The notes: a model not told the origin generated them from the sequence alone. A stretch of 64,000 bases of DNA from Mageeibacillus sp. UBA6976 (GCA_002450155.1 DJYO01000026.1:1-64000); one strand, 5' to 3'. Positions 40,897-50,203 are shown, counted from the first letter of the stretch. Numbers and translations: made by a program.

Positions 40897-43800
40897 ATGG
40901 AAGAGAATAAGTACATAAAGATAAGGGGTGCCCGAGAGCATAACCTTAAGAATATAGATATCGATATACCTAGAAGGGAACTGGTCGTTCTGACCGGTCT
41001 GTCCGGATCAGGCAAGTCTTCACTTGCTTTCGATACCATATATGCAGAAGGTCAGAGAAGATATGTTGAATCCCTGTCTTCGTATGCCAGGATGTTCCTG
41101 GGACAGTTAGAGAAGCCGGATCTTGATTCTATAGAAGGTCTGTCTCCCGCAATATCCATTGACCAGAAATCAACGGTTGTAAATCCCAGATCCACAGTTG
41201 GAACGGTTACTGAGATATACGATTACTTCAGACTGCTCTACGCAAGAGTAGGTGAGGCCTTCTGTCCTAACTGCGGCAAGGCCATCAAGCGGCAGACCAT
41301 AGACCAGATCATAGATAAGCTCCAGGATTATGCCGAGGGAACCAAGATGATCATCTATGCGCCTATGGTAAGGGGTAAGAAGGGCGAATTTGCTAAGCTC
41401 TTTGACTCATTCCGCAAGCAGGGTTTTGTCAGGGTCAAGGTAGACGGCATAATGTACGAGCTTGACGAGGAGATCAAGCTCAATAAGAACAATAAACACG
41501 AGATCGAGGTCGTTGTTGACCGTATAGTCTACAAGGAGAGCAACAGGACCAGGCTTTACGACTCCTGTGAGACAGCTCTTAAACTTTCAGACGGTCTTTT
41601 GCTCGTAGAATGTCAGACAGCAAAAGAGACTGATGACGGCAGCAGGGAATACGAGACTTCAGAGGAGTTCTTCTCCCAGAATATGGCTTGCCCTGACTGC
41701 GGCATATCCTTCCCGGAGATAAATACAAGGAGCTTCTCCTTCAACAGTCCCGAGGGTGCATGCCCCAACTGTTCTGGTATCGGAACCCTTACAAGTGTTG
41801 ATCCTGAGCTTTGTATCACCAACTCCAAGCTCTCCATAAATGAAGGCGCCATAAGGACAGCCGGTTGGAACTTCGACGATGTTAAGAGCTGGGGCAGGGG
41901 TTTTATCGAAGCTTTGGCCGAGAATTACAACTTCTCTCTTGATACGCCGTATTATAAGCTCCCGCAGAAGATAAAAGACATAATTCTCTACGGTAATGAC
42001 GGGGTCAAGATGAAGATCGATACATCTAACTCCGCATACCCGAGGAGTGGTGATTACTATGCAGCATGGGAGGGACTTGTTCCCGGTGTCAGGAGACGCT
42101 ACAGGGAGGCGATGAGCGAAGAAGCCAAGGCTTCCTACGAGAAGTATCTTAGCATCGATGTATGTCCTGTCTGCCATGGCAAGAGACTTAATCCTACGGT
42201 CTTATCCGTCAAGATCGGCGGTATCAATATCAGTGAGCTCTGTGATATGTCCGTCAAGAACATGATCACTTTCTTTAAAGGTCTTAAGTTCTCTTCAAAG
42301 AACAGTGAGATCGCTTCTCCCATAATGCGTGAAGTTAGATCCAGGCTGGATTTCCTATACGATGTGGGATTGGACTATATGACCTTATCCCGTTCATCAG
42401 CTACCTTGTCAGGCGGAGAAGCCCAGAGGATAAGACTGGCAACCCAGATCGGTGCCGGGCTTCAGGGCGTTCTTTATGTATTGGATGAGCCCTCTATTGG
42501 TCTGCATCAAAGAGATAACGATAAACTGATCAATACTCTTTATAAGTTAAGAGACCTCGGCAATTCCATAATCGTTGTAGAGCACGACGAGGATACCATG
42601 AGAGCTGCAGATCATATAGTTGACATCGGTCCCGGTGCAGGTTCTTTCGGCGGCGAGGTAGTGGCTCAGGGCAAGATAGAGGACATTATCAGTGCGCCTT
42701 TGTCTGTAACAGGAGAATATCTGTCAGGCAAGAAGTTTATACCTGTTCCCATCAACAGGAGGAAAGCTGATCCCAAGAAGGTGTTAACTATTAAGAATGC
42801 ATCTGTTAATAATTTAAAGAACATAGATGTATCTATACCCATAGGATTATTTACCGTCATCACCGGTGTATCGGGATCAGGCAAATCGTCACTTATAAAC
42901 TCTACTCTGGTTCCTTATCTGTCTCATGAGCTTAACGGAGCACGTAAGCAGAGAGTTAAGTGTGACAGGATCACAGGGTATTCGAATCTTGATAAGATAA
43001 TCTGCATAGATCAGAGCCCCATAGGCAGGACTCCAAGGAGTAATCCGGCTACATATATCGGTCTATTTGACCTGATAAGGAAGCTTTATGCCGCAACTCC
43101 TGACGCCAAGCAGAGAGGCTATGCTGCAGGCAGGTTCAGCTTTAATACCAAGGGCGGCAGGTGTGAGGCCTGTCAGGGAGACGGCGTTAACAGGATAGAG
43201 ATGAACTTCCTGCCTGATATCTATGTTAAGTGCGATGTGTGCAAGGGCAGACGTTACAACAGGGAGACTCTTGAGGTCAGATATAACGGCAAGAATATTG
43301 CTGATGTTCTGGATATGTCTGTAGATGAGGCCTGTGAGTTCTTTAAGAACCAGCAGTCTATATACAGGAAGGTCAGGACACTTCAGGAAGTAGGACTCGG
43401 CTATATCAAGTTAGGACAGCCCTCTACTACGCTGTCAGGTGGCGAGGCACAGAGGATCAAGCTGGCATCCGAGCTCTCCAAACGCTCCACCGGCAAGACT
43501 ATATATGTGCTCGATGAGCCCACTACAGGCCTGCATGTTGCAGACGTTCACAAGCTTGTTGACATTTTAGAGCGCTTAACTGAGAATAAGAATACTGTGG
43601 TCGTAATCGAGCATAATCTTGATGTTATCAAGACGGCAGACCATATTATTGATATGGGGCCCGAGAGTGGGGATGATGGAGGACAGGTCATAGCAACCGG
43701 TACACCGGAGGAGATCTGCAAGGTCCGGAAGTCATATACCGGACAGTTCTTAAAGCCCATTCTTTCCAGAGCTAAAGAGAATGGACAATACCGAGATATA

Positions 43801-43899
43801 TCTGCATTCATCGATACCAGAAGACTTGAGGAAGAGCAGATGGAGATTTTGACAGGACCTCGCGTAAGACGCAGGATCAGGGAAGAAGGAGATGAATAA
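40897..43899 (+). CDS. uvrA: UvrABC system protein A
   Basis: UvrA recognises DNA damage in nucleotide excision repair. The 1000-residue protein has two ABC ATPase modules (Walker A GLSGSGKSS and GVSGSGKSS, signatures LSGGEAQRI twice, Walker B VLDEPSIGLHQRD and VLDEPTTGLH). It also has zinc motifs CPNCG, CPDCG, CPVCHG, CEAC and CDVC, and ends with a charged tail of about 40 residues beyond the usual end. The ATG at 40897 fits the family start ENKYIKIRGAREHNLKNI; the reading frame extends upstream but across the tRNA. Its stop overlaps the next ATG by one base. Confidence 0.97.
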   Translation: MEENKYIKIRGAREHNLKNIDIDIPRRELVVLTGLSGSGKSSLAFDTIYAEGQRRYVESLSSYARMFLGQLEKPDLDSIEGLSPAISIDQKSTVVNPRSTVGTVTEIYDYFRLLYARVGEAFCPNCGKAIKRQTIDQIIDKLQDYAEGTKMIIYAPMVRGKKGEFAKLFDSFRKQGFVRVKVDGIMYELDEEIKLNKNNKHEIEVVVDRIVYKESNRTRLYDSCETALKLSDGLLLVECQTAKETDDGSREYETSEEFFSQNMACPDCGISFPEINTRSFSFNSPEGACPNCSGIGTLTSVDPELCITNSKLSINEGAIRTAGWNFDDVKSWGRGFIEALAENYNFSLDTPYYKLPQKIKDIILYGNDGVKMKIDTSNSAYPRSGDYYAAWEGLVPGVRRRYREAMSEEAKASYEKYLSIDVCPVCHGKRLNPTVLSVKIGGINISELCDMSVKNMITFFKGLKFSSKNSEIASPIMREVRSRLDFLYDVGLDYMTLSRSSATLSGGEAQRIRLATQIGAGLQGVLYVLDEPSIGLHQRDNDKLINTLYKLRDLGNSIIVVEHDEDTMRAADHIVDIGPGAGSFGGEVVAQGKIEDIISAPLSVTGEYLSGKKFIPVPINRRKADPKKVLTIKNASVNNLKNIDVSIPIGLFTVITGVSGSGKSSLINSTLVPYLSHELNGARKQRVKCDRITGYSNLDKIICIDQSPIGRTPRSNPATYIGLFDLIRKLYAATPDAKQRGYAAGRFSFNTKGGRCEACQGDGVNRIEMNFLPDIYVKCDVCKGRRYNRETLEVRYNGKNIADVLDMSVDEACEFFKNQQSIYRKVRTLQEVGLGYIKLGQPSTTLSGGEAQRIKLASELSKRSTGKTIYVLDEPTTGLHVADVHKLVDILERLTENKNTVVVIEHNLDVIKTADHIIDMGPESGDDGGQVIATGTPEEICKVRKSYTGQFLKPILSRAKENGQYRDISAFIDTRRLEEEQMEILTGPRVRRRIREEGDE

Positions 43900-46307
43900 T
43901 GGCACTTTGCAGTATATGTAATAAGCGACATGCAATAGTTTTTACAAGCCGCTATGAGAACGGCAGACGTATTGATGAGGGATTTTGCATCAAGTGCGCC
44001 TACAATTCCGGTATAGCAGGCGTTACAGATATGTTTAAGAATTCAGGGATCAATGACGAGAATATAGATGAGATGAGTGACAGGCTCGAGTCCATGATCG
44101 GCTCATCAGATATGTCCATAGATCCTACAGATTTCCTTAAGTCGCTTTCCAGCGGGGATTTCGACGACACGATGGATGACGGCAGTTACGATTTCGATGA
44201 GGACTCAACACCTATCAACGTTGCTGATGCAGAAGATGAGGGTTCAGGCGAGGAGAGGCGCGGATTCTTCGACAACTTCTTTAACAGGAGACTCGGCTCG
44301 ATGGACGGCAAGGAGGATAACTCCAAGGGTTCCAGGAATGAGAAGAAACTTAAGAACCGTTCCAGGATGAAGTATCTTAACGAATTCGGTACAAACCTTA
44401 CAGAGCGCGCTGCAAGCGGCAAGATCGACCGCATTGTGGGCAGAGAGAATGAGATAGAACGTTGCATTCAGATCCTTAACAGAAGGACCAAGAATAATCC
44501 TGTACTTATCGGCGCTCCGGGTGTAGGTAAGACAGCTGTCGCCCAGGGTCTTGCAGTCAAGATCGTAGAAGGCTCTGTTCCTGAGAAACTCCTTAATATG
44601 CAGGTATGGCAATTAGACCTTCCTGCAATGGTCGCAGGCACTCAGTTCAGAGGTCAGTTCGAGAGCCGTATCAAGGGCGTTATCAATGAGGCCATCAAGG
44701 CTGAAAACATAATCCTGGTAATAGACGAGCTGCACACTATAGTCGGTGCAGGTGACGCTGAGGGTTCCACCAATGCGGCAAATATCCTGAAGCCTGCTCT
44801 TGCAAGAGGCGAGCTCAGGATCCTCGGTTCCACCACCACCGCAGAATATAAGAAGATAGAGAAGGACTCGGCTCTTGAGAGACGTTTCCAGAAGATCCTT
44901 CTTGACGAACCGTCTCCTGAGGAAGCTGTTGAGATCTTAAAGGGAATTAAGGACTACTACGAGAAGCACCATAATGTCACTTATTCTGACGAGGTTCTCG
45001 AGTTTGCCGTAAATGCATCTAAGAGATACATCACGGACAGATATCTTCCGGACAAGGCTATAGACCTTATAGATGAGGCAGGTTCTGCTGCAAATCTTAA
45101 GAATATCAAGCTGGTCAAGCTTGCCAATACCCGTAAGGCTTTGGCAGAAGCAGAGGCTGAACACCAGAAGATGGTCGAATCCATGGAGAATTCCTCGCCC
45201 GAAGAGAGGGAGAGTGAATACGAGCAGGCAGCTGAGCTTAAGTCCAAGGTGGATAAGCTTACCAAAGAACTTAATGCGCTGGAATCAGACATTATGCCTG
45301 ACCCTATTCAGATCGAGGACATAGCAAGGGTAGTAGAGATGTGGACAGGCATACCTCTTAAGTCCATATCCGAGAGTGAATCAGATAAGCTGATCCATCT
45401 CGAAGAGAGGCTCCATAAGAGACTTGTAGGTCAGGAAGACGCGGTCCATGCCGTTGCACAGGCCGTAAGACGTACAAGAGCCGGGTTTACCAAGAAACAT
45501 AAGCCTACATCTTTCATCTTTGTAGGACCTACAGGTGTAGGTAAGACAGAGCTTGTTAAGACTCTTGCAGAGGTAATGTTCGATTCAGAGGATGCTTTCA
45601 TCAGGATCGACATGTCTGAATACATGGAACCACATTCTGTAAGTAAGCTCATCGGATCACCTCCGGGATATGTGGGCTTCGATGATGCAGGACAGCTTAC
45701 AGAGCAGGTTAGACGTAAGCCTTATTCTGTAATCCTATTCGATGAGATAGAGAAAGCTCATCCTGATGTATTCAATCTCTTACTTCAGATGTTGGACGAT
45801 GGTGTTCTCACGGACAGTCACGGACTCCATGTAAATTTTGAGAATACGATAATAATCATGACCTCTAATGCTGGCAGCACTAATAAGGCTGCTACAATAG
45901 GTTTCTTCTCCGGAAGCAGCGAAGCTATGGAACAACATGTTCAAAGTGCTCTCAAGGAGACATTCAGACCTGAATTCCTGAACAGGGTAGATGAGGTAAT
46001 AATCTTTAAGTCCTTAAACAAGGAAGAGATCAGAGCTATCGTCGATATCATGTTCAAGGATGTAATCAATGCTCTTGCCTCCAAGAATATCAAGGGCTCT
46101 CTTACCAAGGCAGCAGGAGACCATCTTGCAGAGATAGGCTACGATGAGAAATATGGCGCCAGACCTTTGCGTAAGGCTATAAGATCTAATATCGAAGATG
46201 TTTTAGCTGATATGTTCCTTAGCGGCGAGCTCACAGATGTAGCTGAGGTCAAGATCGGTTACAGACAGGGTAAATTCGTATTCGATACGGTTAAGAGAGA
46301 AGACTGA
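43899..46307 (+). CDS. clpE: ClpE-like Clp/Hsp100 unfoldase with N-terminal zinc finger
   Basis: The 802-residue protein starts with a four-cysteine ribbon (Cys4, Cys7, Cys30, Cys33), then an acidic, poorly conserved linker (about 40-150). Two AAA+ modules follow: Walker A GAPGVGKTA with DELHTIVGAG, and GPTGVGKTE with DEIEKAHPDVFN. A coiled-coil middle segment (about 395-465) lies between them. The Clp_N repeat of ClpC is absent, so ClpE is the better match. It probably feeds damaged proteins to ClpP. Coupling to uvrA by overlapping stop and start suggests a stress/damage operon. Confidence 0.88.
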   Translation: MALCSICNKRHAIVFTSRYENGRRIDEGFCIKCAYNSGIAGVTDMFKNSGINDENIDEMSDRLESMIGSSDMSIDPTDFLKSLSSGDFDDTMDDGSYDFDEDSTPINVADAEDEGSGEERRGFFDNFFNRRLGSMDGKEDNSKGSRNEKKLKNRSRMKYLNEFGTNLTERAASGKIDRIVGRENEIERCIQILNRRTKNNPVLIGAPGVGKTAVAQGLAVKIVEGSVPEKLLNMQVWQLDLPAMVAGTQFRGQFESRIKGVINEAIKAENIILVIDELHTIVGAGDAEGSTNAANILKPALARGELRILGSTTTAEYKKIEKDSALERRFQKILLDEPSPEEAVEILKGIKDYYEKHHNVTYSDEVLEFAVNASKRYITDRYLPDKAIDLIDEAGSAANLKNIKLVKLANTRKALAEAEAEHQKMVESMENSSPEERESEYEQAAELKSKVDKLTKELNALESDIMPDPIQIEDIARVVEMWTGIPLKSISESESDKLIHLEERLHKRLVGQEDAVHAVAQAVRRTRAGFTKKHKPTSFIFVGPTGVGKTELVKTLAEVMFDSEDAFIRIDMSEYMEPHSVSKLIGSPPGYVGFDDAGQLTEQVRRKPYSVILFDEIEKAHPDVFNLLLQMLDDGVLTDSHGLHVNFENTIIIMTSNAGSTNKAATIGFFSGSSEAMEQHVQSALKETFRPEFLNRVDEVIIFKSLNKEEIRAIVDIMFKDVINALASKNIKGSLTKAAGDHLAEIGYDEKYGARPLRKAIRSNIEDVLADMFLSGELTDVAEVKIGYRQGKFVFDTVKRED

Positions 46308-46350
46308 TAAAACATATCTTCATCTAAACTAATTATTAATTCCAATAATA

Positions 46351-46385
46351 AAGGGGTTGTCTCGTTACTTTTGAGACAGCCCCTT
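46351..46385 (+). terminator. Long hairpin after clpE, copy 1 of a repeated hairpin
   Basis: AAGGGGTTGTCTC (46351-46363) pairs with GAGACAGCCCCTT (46373-46385) over 13 positions (one G-T). No T-run follows. A near copy stands at 47643-47679, and the right arm GAGACAGCCCCTT is identical in both. It may end clpE transcription or be the edge of an inserted patch. Confidence 0.6.
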
Positions 46386-46512
46386 AGTGGGTGCATCTGA
46401 TTGCTAATTATGTCGTGCACTTTTCAAACATTCTTGATATAATAAAAGTCGAGAGGGGAACCTCTTTGCAGTATTGTGGTATTGGAAACCAAGAATAAGG
46501 GAGGAATTGTTT

Positions 46513-47235
46513 ATGAAATCAATGAAGAAAGCTATAGCGTTAGCTTTGACATCATTAATGTGCTTGTCAGTTGCATGTAGTTCTGTTGAACCGACAGATT
46601 CTGATTTGGAAACTGAGACAACCGCATCGGATGTTGCCGACGAAGAATCAGAAACAACAAACATTGAATCAGAAGAAATCGTCATTTCTGAAGATGGCAG
46701 TTATATTTGGAATTTAAACGATATGACCACTCAAGAATTATATGATCTTGTAATAGATATAATTCATTATGATACTGCAGATACTGTAAATGGTACTGTA
46801 GTTAACTTCTTAGAGCCTACTCCATTTGGAGTAGATAACGCTAATGTATGGCAAGGTACAGCAGAAATTCCTCTTTCAGTTACTGATGGTGATTGTGGTA
46901 GATATTTAAGTTTACTTAATATTACAGATGATAATGGTAATGTAGTTGTTACTACTGATTTATCTGTCATGATTGGATTTAGTTTTAGTGACAGAGCTAA
47001 GGCAGAAGAGTTATTTGAACTTCTCGGGAATTATTACTTTGAAAACTATACACAGTATCAGACACCTGATACAGAATACTATATGACTAGAGACTTAGAT
47101 GACGGAGGTTGGTTTTTAGACGCTCCCGGCGGAGGCGGTTTCTACAGTTTGTCACTTTTTGAAGAAGATGGGAAATATCAGATGTCAATTAATTTGAATC
47201 TTGGATTTATGGAAATTAATGGCATTGCAGTTTAA
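46513..47235 (+). CDS. AT-rich small lipoprotein of unknown function
   Basis: The 240-residue product has a lipoprotein signal with lipobox LSVAC, an acidic Thr/Ser/Glu linker, and a C-terminal globular part with no recognised family. It shows WNLNDMTTQELYDLVIDII, a VNGTVVNF strand and a FYSLSLFEEDGKYQMSI end. AGGGAGG lies before the ATG at 46513. Its codon use (TTA, GTA, AAT, ACT) is visibly more AT-rich than that of its neighbours. It is flanked by matching hairpins, so recent acquisition is plausible. Confidence 0.75.
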   Translation: MKSMKKAIALALTSLMCLSVACSSVEPTDSDLETETTASDVADEESETTNIESEEIVISEDGSYIWNLNDMTTQELYDLVIDIIHYDTADTVNGTVVNFLEPTPFGVDNANVWQGTAEIPLSVTDGDCGRYLSLLNITDDNGNVVVTTDLSVMIGFSFSDRAKAEELFELLGNYYFENYTQYQTPDTEYYMTRDLDDGGWFLDAPGGGGFYSLSLFEEDGKYQMSINLNLGFMEINGIAV

Positions 47236-47260
47236 TAAATACATGGGATAAGCAAATTCA

Positions 47261-47288
47261 AAGCCTCGGATTCACATCCGAGGCTTTT
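47261..47288 (+). terminator. Terminator after the AT-rich lipoprotein gene
   Basis: AAGCCTCGGAT (47261-47271) pairs with ATCCGAGGCTT (47276-47286) around a four-base loop, with TTTT at the end. Confidence 0.85.
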
Positions 47289-47343
47289 GATTGCTGTCAC
47301 CTACGAATGGTATTTATGGGGGTAACGGTCAAGATTTAATTTC

Positions 47344-47607
47344 TTATTTGTCTTTTCTATAAACAAACTGTTTGTACCAATGCTTAGAGATGTATTGATT
47401 AACTTTTTTAACAGGAGCATCAATTGCCCTTTGATAATCGTTTATTGTTCCAAAGAACCGATATATAACTTTGGGTGTTGGTAATCCGTTCTTGGCTTTA
47501 AGATCTTTTTCTGTTAATGAACCGTTTTTTTCTACAAATTCTTTACCGCACTCAATGGTCTCTTCTTTTGTCCATAACTTATATACATTTTCAATTCCTA
47601 AAAGCAA
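47344..47607 (-). pseudogene. Remnant carrying a homing-endonuclease-associated repeat
   Basis: The 87-codon frame reads WTKEETIECGKEFVEKNGSL, then a LPTPKVIYRFFGTINDYQRAI segment. This matches the pattern of HNH endonuclease-associated repeats (PF18780-like: helix, then FGSWxxAL). The only start is TTG at 47607, with no ribosome site, and a stop lies three codons upstream. No nuclease domain is present, so this looks like a leftover of a longer gene. It sits within the AT-rich patch. Confidence 0.45.
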
Positions 47608-47637
47608 TAAATATCACTTTTAGCTGGCTAATCCAAA

Positions 47638-47679
47638 CAAAAAAGGGGCTATCTCAATTTAGTTTTGAGACAGCCCCTT
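47638..47679 (-). terminator. Terminator of the large minus-strand gene, copy 2 of the repeated hairpin
   Basis: On the minus strand AAGGGGCTGTCTC and GAGATAGCCCCTT form a 13-pair stem (one mismatch or wobble), and TTTTTT follows (down to 47638). It is 22 bases beyond the stop of the large protein, hence a proper terminator. Its sequence is nearly the same as the hairpin at 46351-46385. Confidence 0.8.
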
Positions 47680-47700
47680 TACTTTGCTCATCAGGATATC

Positions 47701-49959
47701 TTAGTTCCAATCGAAGTAGCAGTAATCGTATCCGTAGTGTGATACTGAAGAAGATGTCGATACATAAACAGTGAAGGTGAGTGATTCGCCTGCAGCTACA
47801 ACAGTATCGTTAGGAACACCAACATATTTTGTGCCCGATCCTGTGAATGTAAAGTAATCAGATGTAACTTCAGTTATCGTAGCATCGGATCTTAATGTAA
47901 TATCAACTTCCTTGATGGAGAGGGCAAGGTTTGCATCCTTATTGCTCTTGTTTGTAAGAGTGATATCAAACTTGAATCCGCCTGCGGTTGTGCTGAAGTG
48001 ATTGAGCTTGGTCTTAAAATTGTTTACTGCAGATCCGCCGCTCGCTGCTTGAGCAGTTGTGGTTGTTGCAGCAGTAGTTGTAGTAGCCTCTGTTGTAGTA
48101 GTGGCTTCCGTTGTTGTAGTAGCTTCTGTTGTGGTTGTGGCTTCGGTAGTAGTCGTAGCCTCAGTTGTAGCTTCTGTAGTTGTTTCAGATGTTTCTGTCT
48201 CAGTGGTCGTTTCTGATGTCTCAGATGTCTCAGTTTCACTTGTATCAGAAGTAGCAGCTGTTTCAGAAGTCTCTGATACAGGGATAGTAGTTTCATCGGG
48301 TTCTGAAGTAGCTTCTGTTCTTGTAGGAACGGTCTCTACATTCTTATTGCCGTTAAACAGGCCTGCAAGCTTCTCTGTGTTATCCAGGAACCAGAGTATG
48401 CCGAGGAACAGGACGATAATTACAGCGAGTGTGATAACGCCGCCCTTGCCGGGTTCTCTGACTTTCTTCTCTGATTTTCTTTTCCTGGATGCTGCAGGAG
48501 TAACAGGAGTGATCTTCTTCTGTTCTTCGTGGTTAAGCTGGGAAGTCTTTGCAGCTTCTGCCTGGCGTTCCTGTCTTGCTGCCGCATTCTCAAATGCAGG
48601 ATTGGTAGGTCTCTGGGCAACCGGTCTGGGACTGGGAGTAGCAGAGGATGCTGCGGGTCTCTTGTGTTCTCCGCTTGCGCCGGGCCTATGAGATGCAGGA
48701 CCCTGCTTGGTATTATTCAAGACTCTTCCGGAATTGCTCTGGGGAGTGGGTCTGGACTGGGGAACACCGTTAGCCTGTCCCTTGGGTACAAATGCAGAAG
48801 GGGTTACCGGAGCTTGCTTTGCTTCAGGCTTGGCAGCAGGTGCTGCGGGTTTAGCCTCAGCCTTAGGTGCGGGCTTTTCTGCGGGAGCTTCTGCCTTGTT
48901 AGCTGTTTCTGGAGATTTAGTTGCAGGACGAAGGAACGGGGGCTGCTTTTGCTCAGGTTTTGCTTCAGCCTTGGGTGCTTCAGGAGCAGCGGGCTTTGTT
49001 TCTGCCTTAGGTGTTTCAGGTGCTGCGGGTTTAGCTTCAGCCTTAGGTGCAGCAGGTGCAGGCTTTACTTCGGGCTTAGGCTCAGCCTTAGGTGCAGGCT
49101 TAAATGCATCTACACCGGATTTTACAGTGCCGAATGTCTCAAGTCCTTTGTTATCTTCAGCAGGTTTAGTTTCCTGCTTAGGAGCGAATGCCGAAGGAGC
49201 AGGTTTAGTTTCCTGCTTAGGAGCGAATGCAGAAGGAGCAGGCTTGGGTTCAACGGCCTTGGGTTCAGCAGCCTTGTCTTTGCCGCCGAAGGGACTCTTG
49301 GGTGCCTGCTGCTCAGATGTAGCGAAGTCAAGATCCTTCCCGGAATTAAAGAGCTTGTCCTTATTTGAATCTTCAGGCTTAAGTCCACCGAACTTCATGA
49401 GATCTGCATCGTTATCGTCGAATACAGGTGCTTTGCCTTCAGCAGGCTTTGCCTCAGTCTTATCAACATCAAATGTGCCGTTATCTTTAGGGAATGTAGG
49501 AGCACTGGAAGGTGCCGGCTTAAATGCGCTCTGTTTGGGAGAGGGGGAAGGTGCCGGCTTAAAGGGTGAAGTCTGAACAGGAGCAGCAGTTTCAGGCTTT
49601 GCTTCCGGCTTATTCTCAGTCTTAGCAGGTTCTTCAACCTTTTTAAAAGGAGCGAATGCTGCTGCAGGCTCACTCTTCTCTTCCTTAGCGCTCCCCGCCG
49701 GTTTTGCAAACGGGGTGGAAGGATCGCTCAGAGGCTTGAATGCAGATATGGATGAATCGAACTCAAAATCATCGAATTCATCCTTGAATCCATCGTCAAG
49801 ACCTTCTTGGTTTTCTTTAAGCTTACCTTCTACTGTATTGACCGGATCGTTGGATTTGAATGAAACCGCAAAAGAAGAATCAACTATATCATCGTTAAGG
49901 GAATCAGGATTGTTGTTCACGTTCTCATTGTTATTGTTCTCGTTGGGATCAAATAACAT
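47701..49959 (-). CDS. Large membrane protein: Pro/Ala/Lys-rich cytoplasmic region, Thr-rich linker, C-terminal beta domain
   Basis: The 752-residue protein starts MLFDPNENN (ATG 49959, with GGAGGAG upstream). Residues 1-500 are low complexity (Pro/Ala/Lys/Glu with repeated SAFAPKQETKPAP and PKAEAKPAAPE units). One transmembrane helix lies near 508-530. The outside part has a Ser/Thr/Glu linker with about five TTTTEA repeats (near 48050-48175) and a C-terminal beta-sandwich-like domain of about 110 residues (DITLTNKSNKDANLALSIKEV) resembling DUF4352-type folds. Function unknown; a surface sensor or adhesion-like role is a guess. Confidence 0.75.
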   Translation of the reverse strand: MLFDPNENNNNENVNNNPDSLNDDIVDSSFAVSFKSNDPVNTVEGKLKENQEGLDDGFKDEFDDFEFDSSISAFKPLSDPSTPFAKPAGSAKEEKSEPAAAFAPFKKVEEPAKTENKPEAKPETAAPVQTSPFKPAPSPSPKQSAFKPAPSSAPTFPKDNGTFDVDKTEAKPAEGKAPVFDDNDADLMKFGGLKPEDSNKDKLFNSGKDLDFATSEQQAPKSPFGGKDKAAEPKAVEPKPAPSAFAPKQETKPAPSAFAPKQETKPAEDNKGLETFGTVKSGVDAFKPAPKAEPKPEVKPAPAAPKAEAKPAAPETPKAETKPAAPEAPKAEAKPEQKQPPFLRPATKSPETANKAEAPAEKPAPKAEAKPAAPAAKPEAKQAPVTPSAFVPKGQANGVPQSRPTPQSNSGRVLNNTKQGPASHRPGASGEHKRPAASSATPSPRPVAQRPTNPAFENAAARQERQAEAAKTSQLNHEEQKKITPVTPAASRKRKSEKKVREPGKGGVITLAVIIVLFLGILWFLDNTEKLAGLFNGNKNVETVPTRTEATSEPDETTIPVSETSETAATSDTSETETSETSETTTETETSETTTEATTEATTTTEATTTTEATTTTEATTTTEATTTTAATTTTAQAASGGSAVNNFKTKLNHFSTTAGGFKFDITLTNKSNKDANLALSIKEVDITLRSDATITEVTSDYFTFTGSGTKYVGVPNDTVVAAGESLTFTVYVSTSSSVSHYGYDYCYFDWN

Positions 49960-50058
49960 AGATAACTCCTCCAAATTTAGATTTGGTTTATTTTAACACT
50001 CTTATTAAGGAATATATATTTATTTTCTGTTACATGTGGCATGCACATTCATTTTAAC

Positions 50059-50087
50059 TTGACATAAGACAAGGTGGGTGATATTAT
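50059..50087 (+). promoter_or_regulatory. tRNA-Leu/tRNA-fMet promoter
   Basis: Consensus TTGACA (50059-50064), a 17-base spacer and TATTAT (50082-50087). Transcription should begin near 50094 and cover both tRNAs. Confidence 0.8.
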
Positions 50088-50109
50088 CATTTGGCGCTCA
50101 GACGGAGAA

Positions 50110-50196
50110 GCTCGTGTGGCGGAATTGGCAGACGCAACGGACTTAAAATCCGTCGAAGTAAAATTCGTACCGGTTCAAGTCCGGTCACGAGCACCA
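50110..50196 (+). tRNA. tRNA-Leu (anticodon TAA)
   Basis: The acceptor stem GCTCGTG pairs with CACGAGC. The anticodon stem ACGGA/TCCGT holds CTTAAAA with anticodon TAA. A long variable arm (CGAAGTAAAATTCG) marks a class II tRNA. CCA is encoded (50194-50196). It reads TTA. Confidence 0.95.
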
Positions 50197-50203
50197 TTTA
50201 TAT

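Noticed and set aside
48050..48175. Short regularly repeated units that resemble a CRISPR array
   Set aside because: The repeats are in frame and encode TTTTEA in the large membrane protein; there are no unique spacers of constant length.
48529..49576. Two long plus-strand frames (279 and 289 codons) rich in Cys/Gly/Leu and Gly/Ala/Ser
   Set aside because: They are shadows of the repetitive Pro/Ala/Lys coding region on the minus strand, and have no ribosome site.
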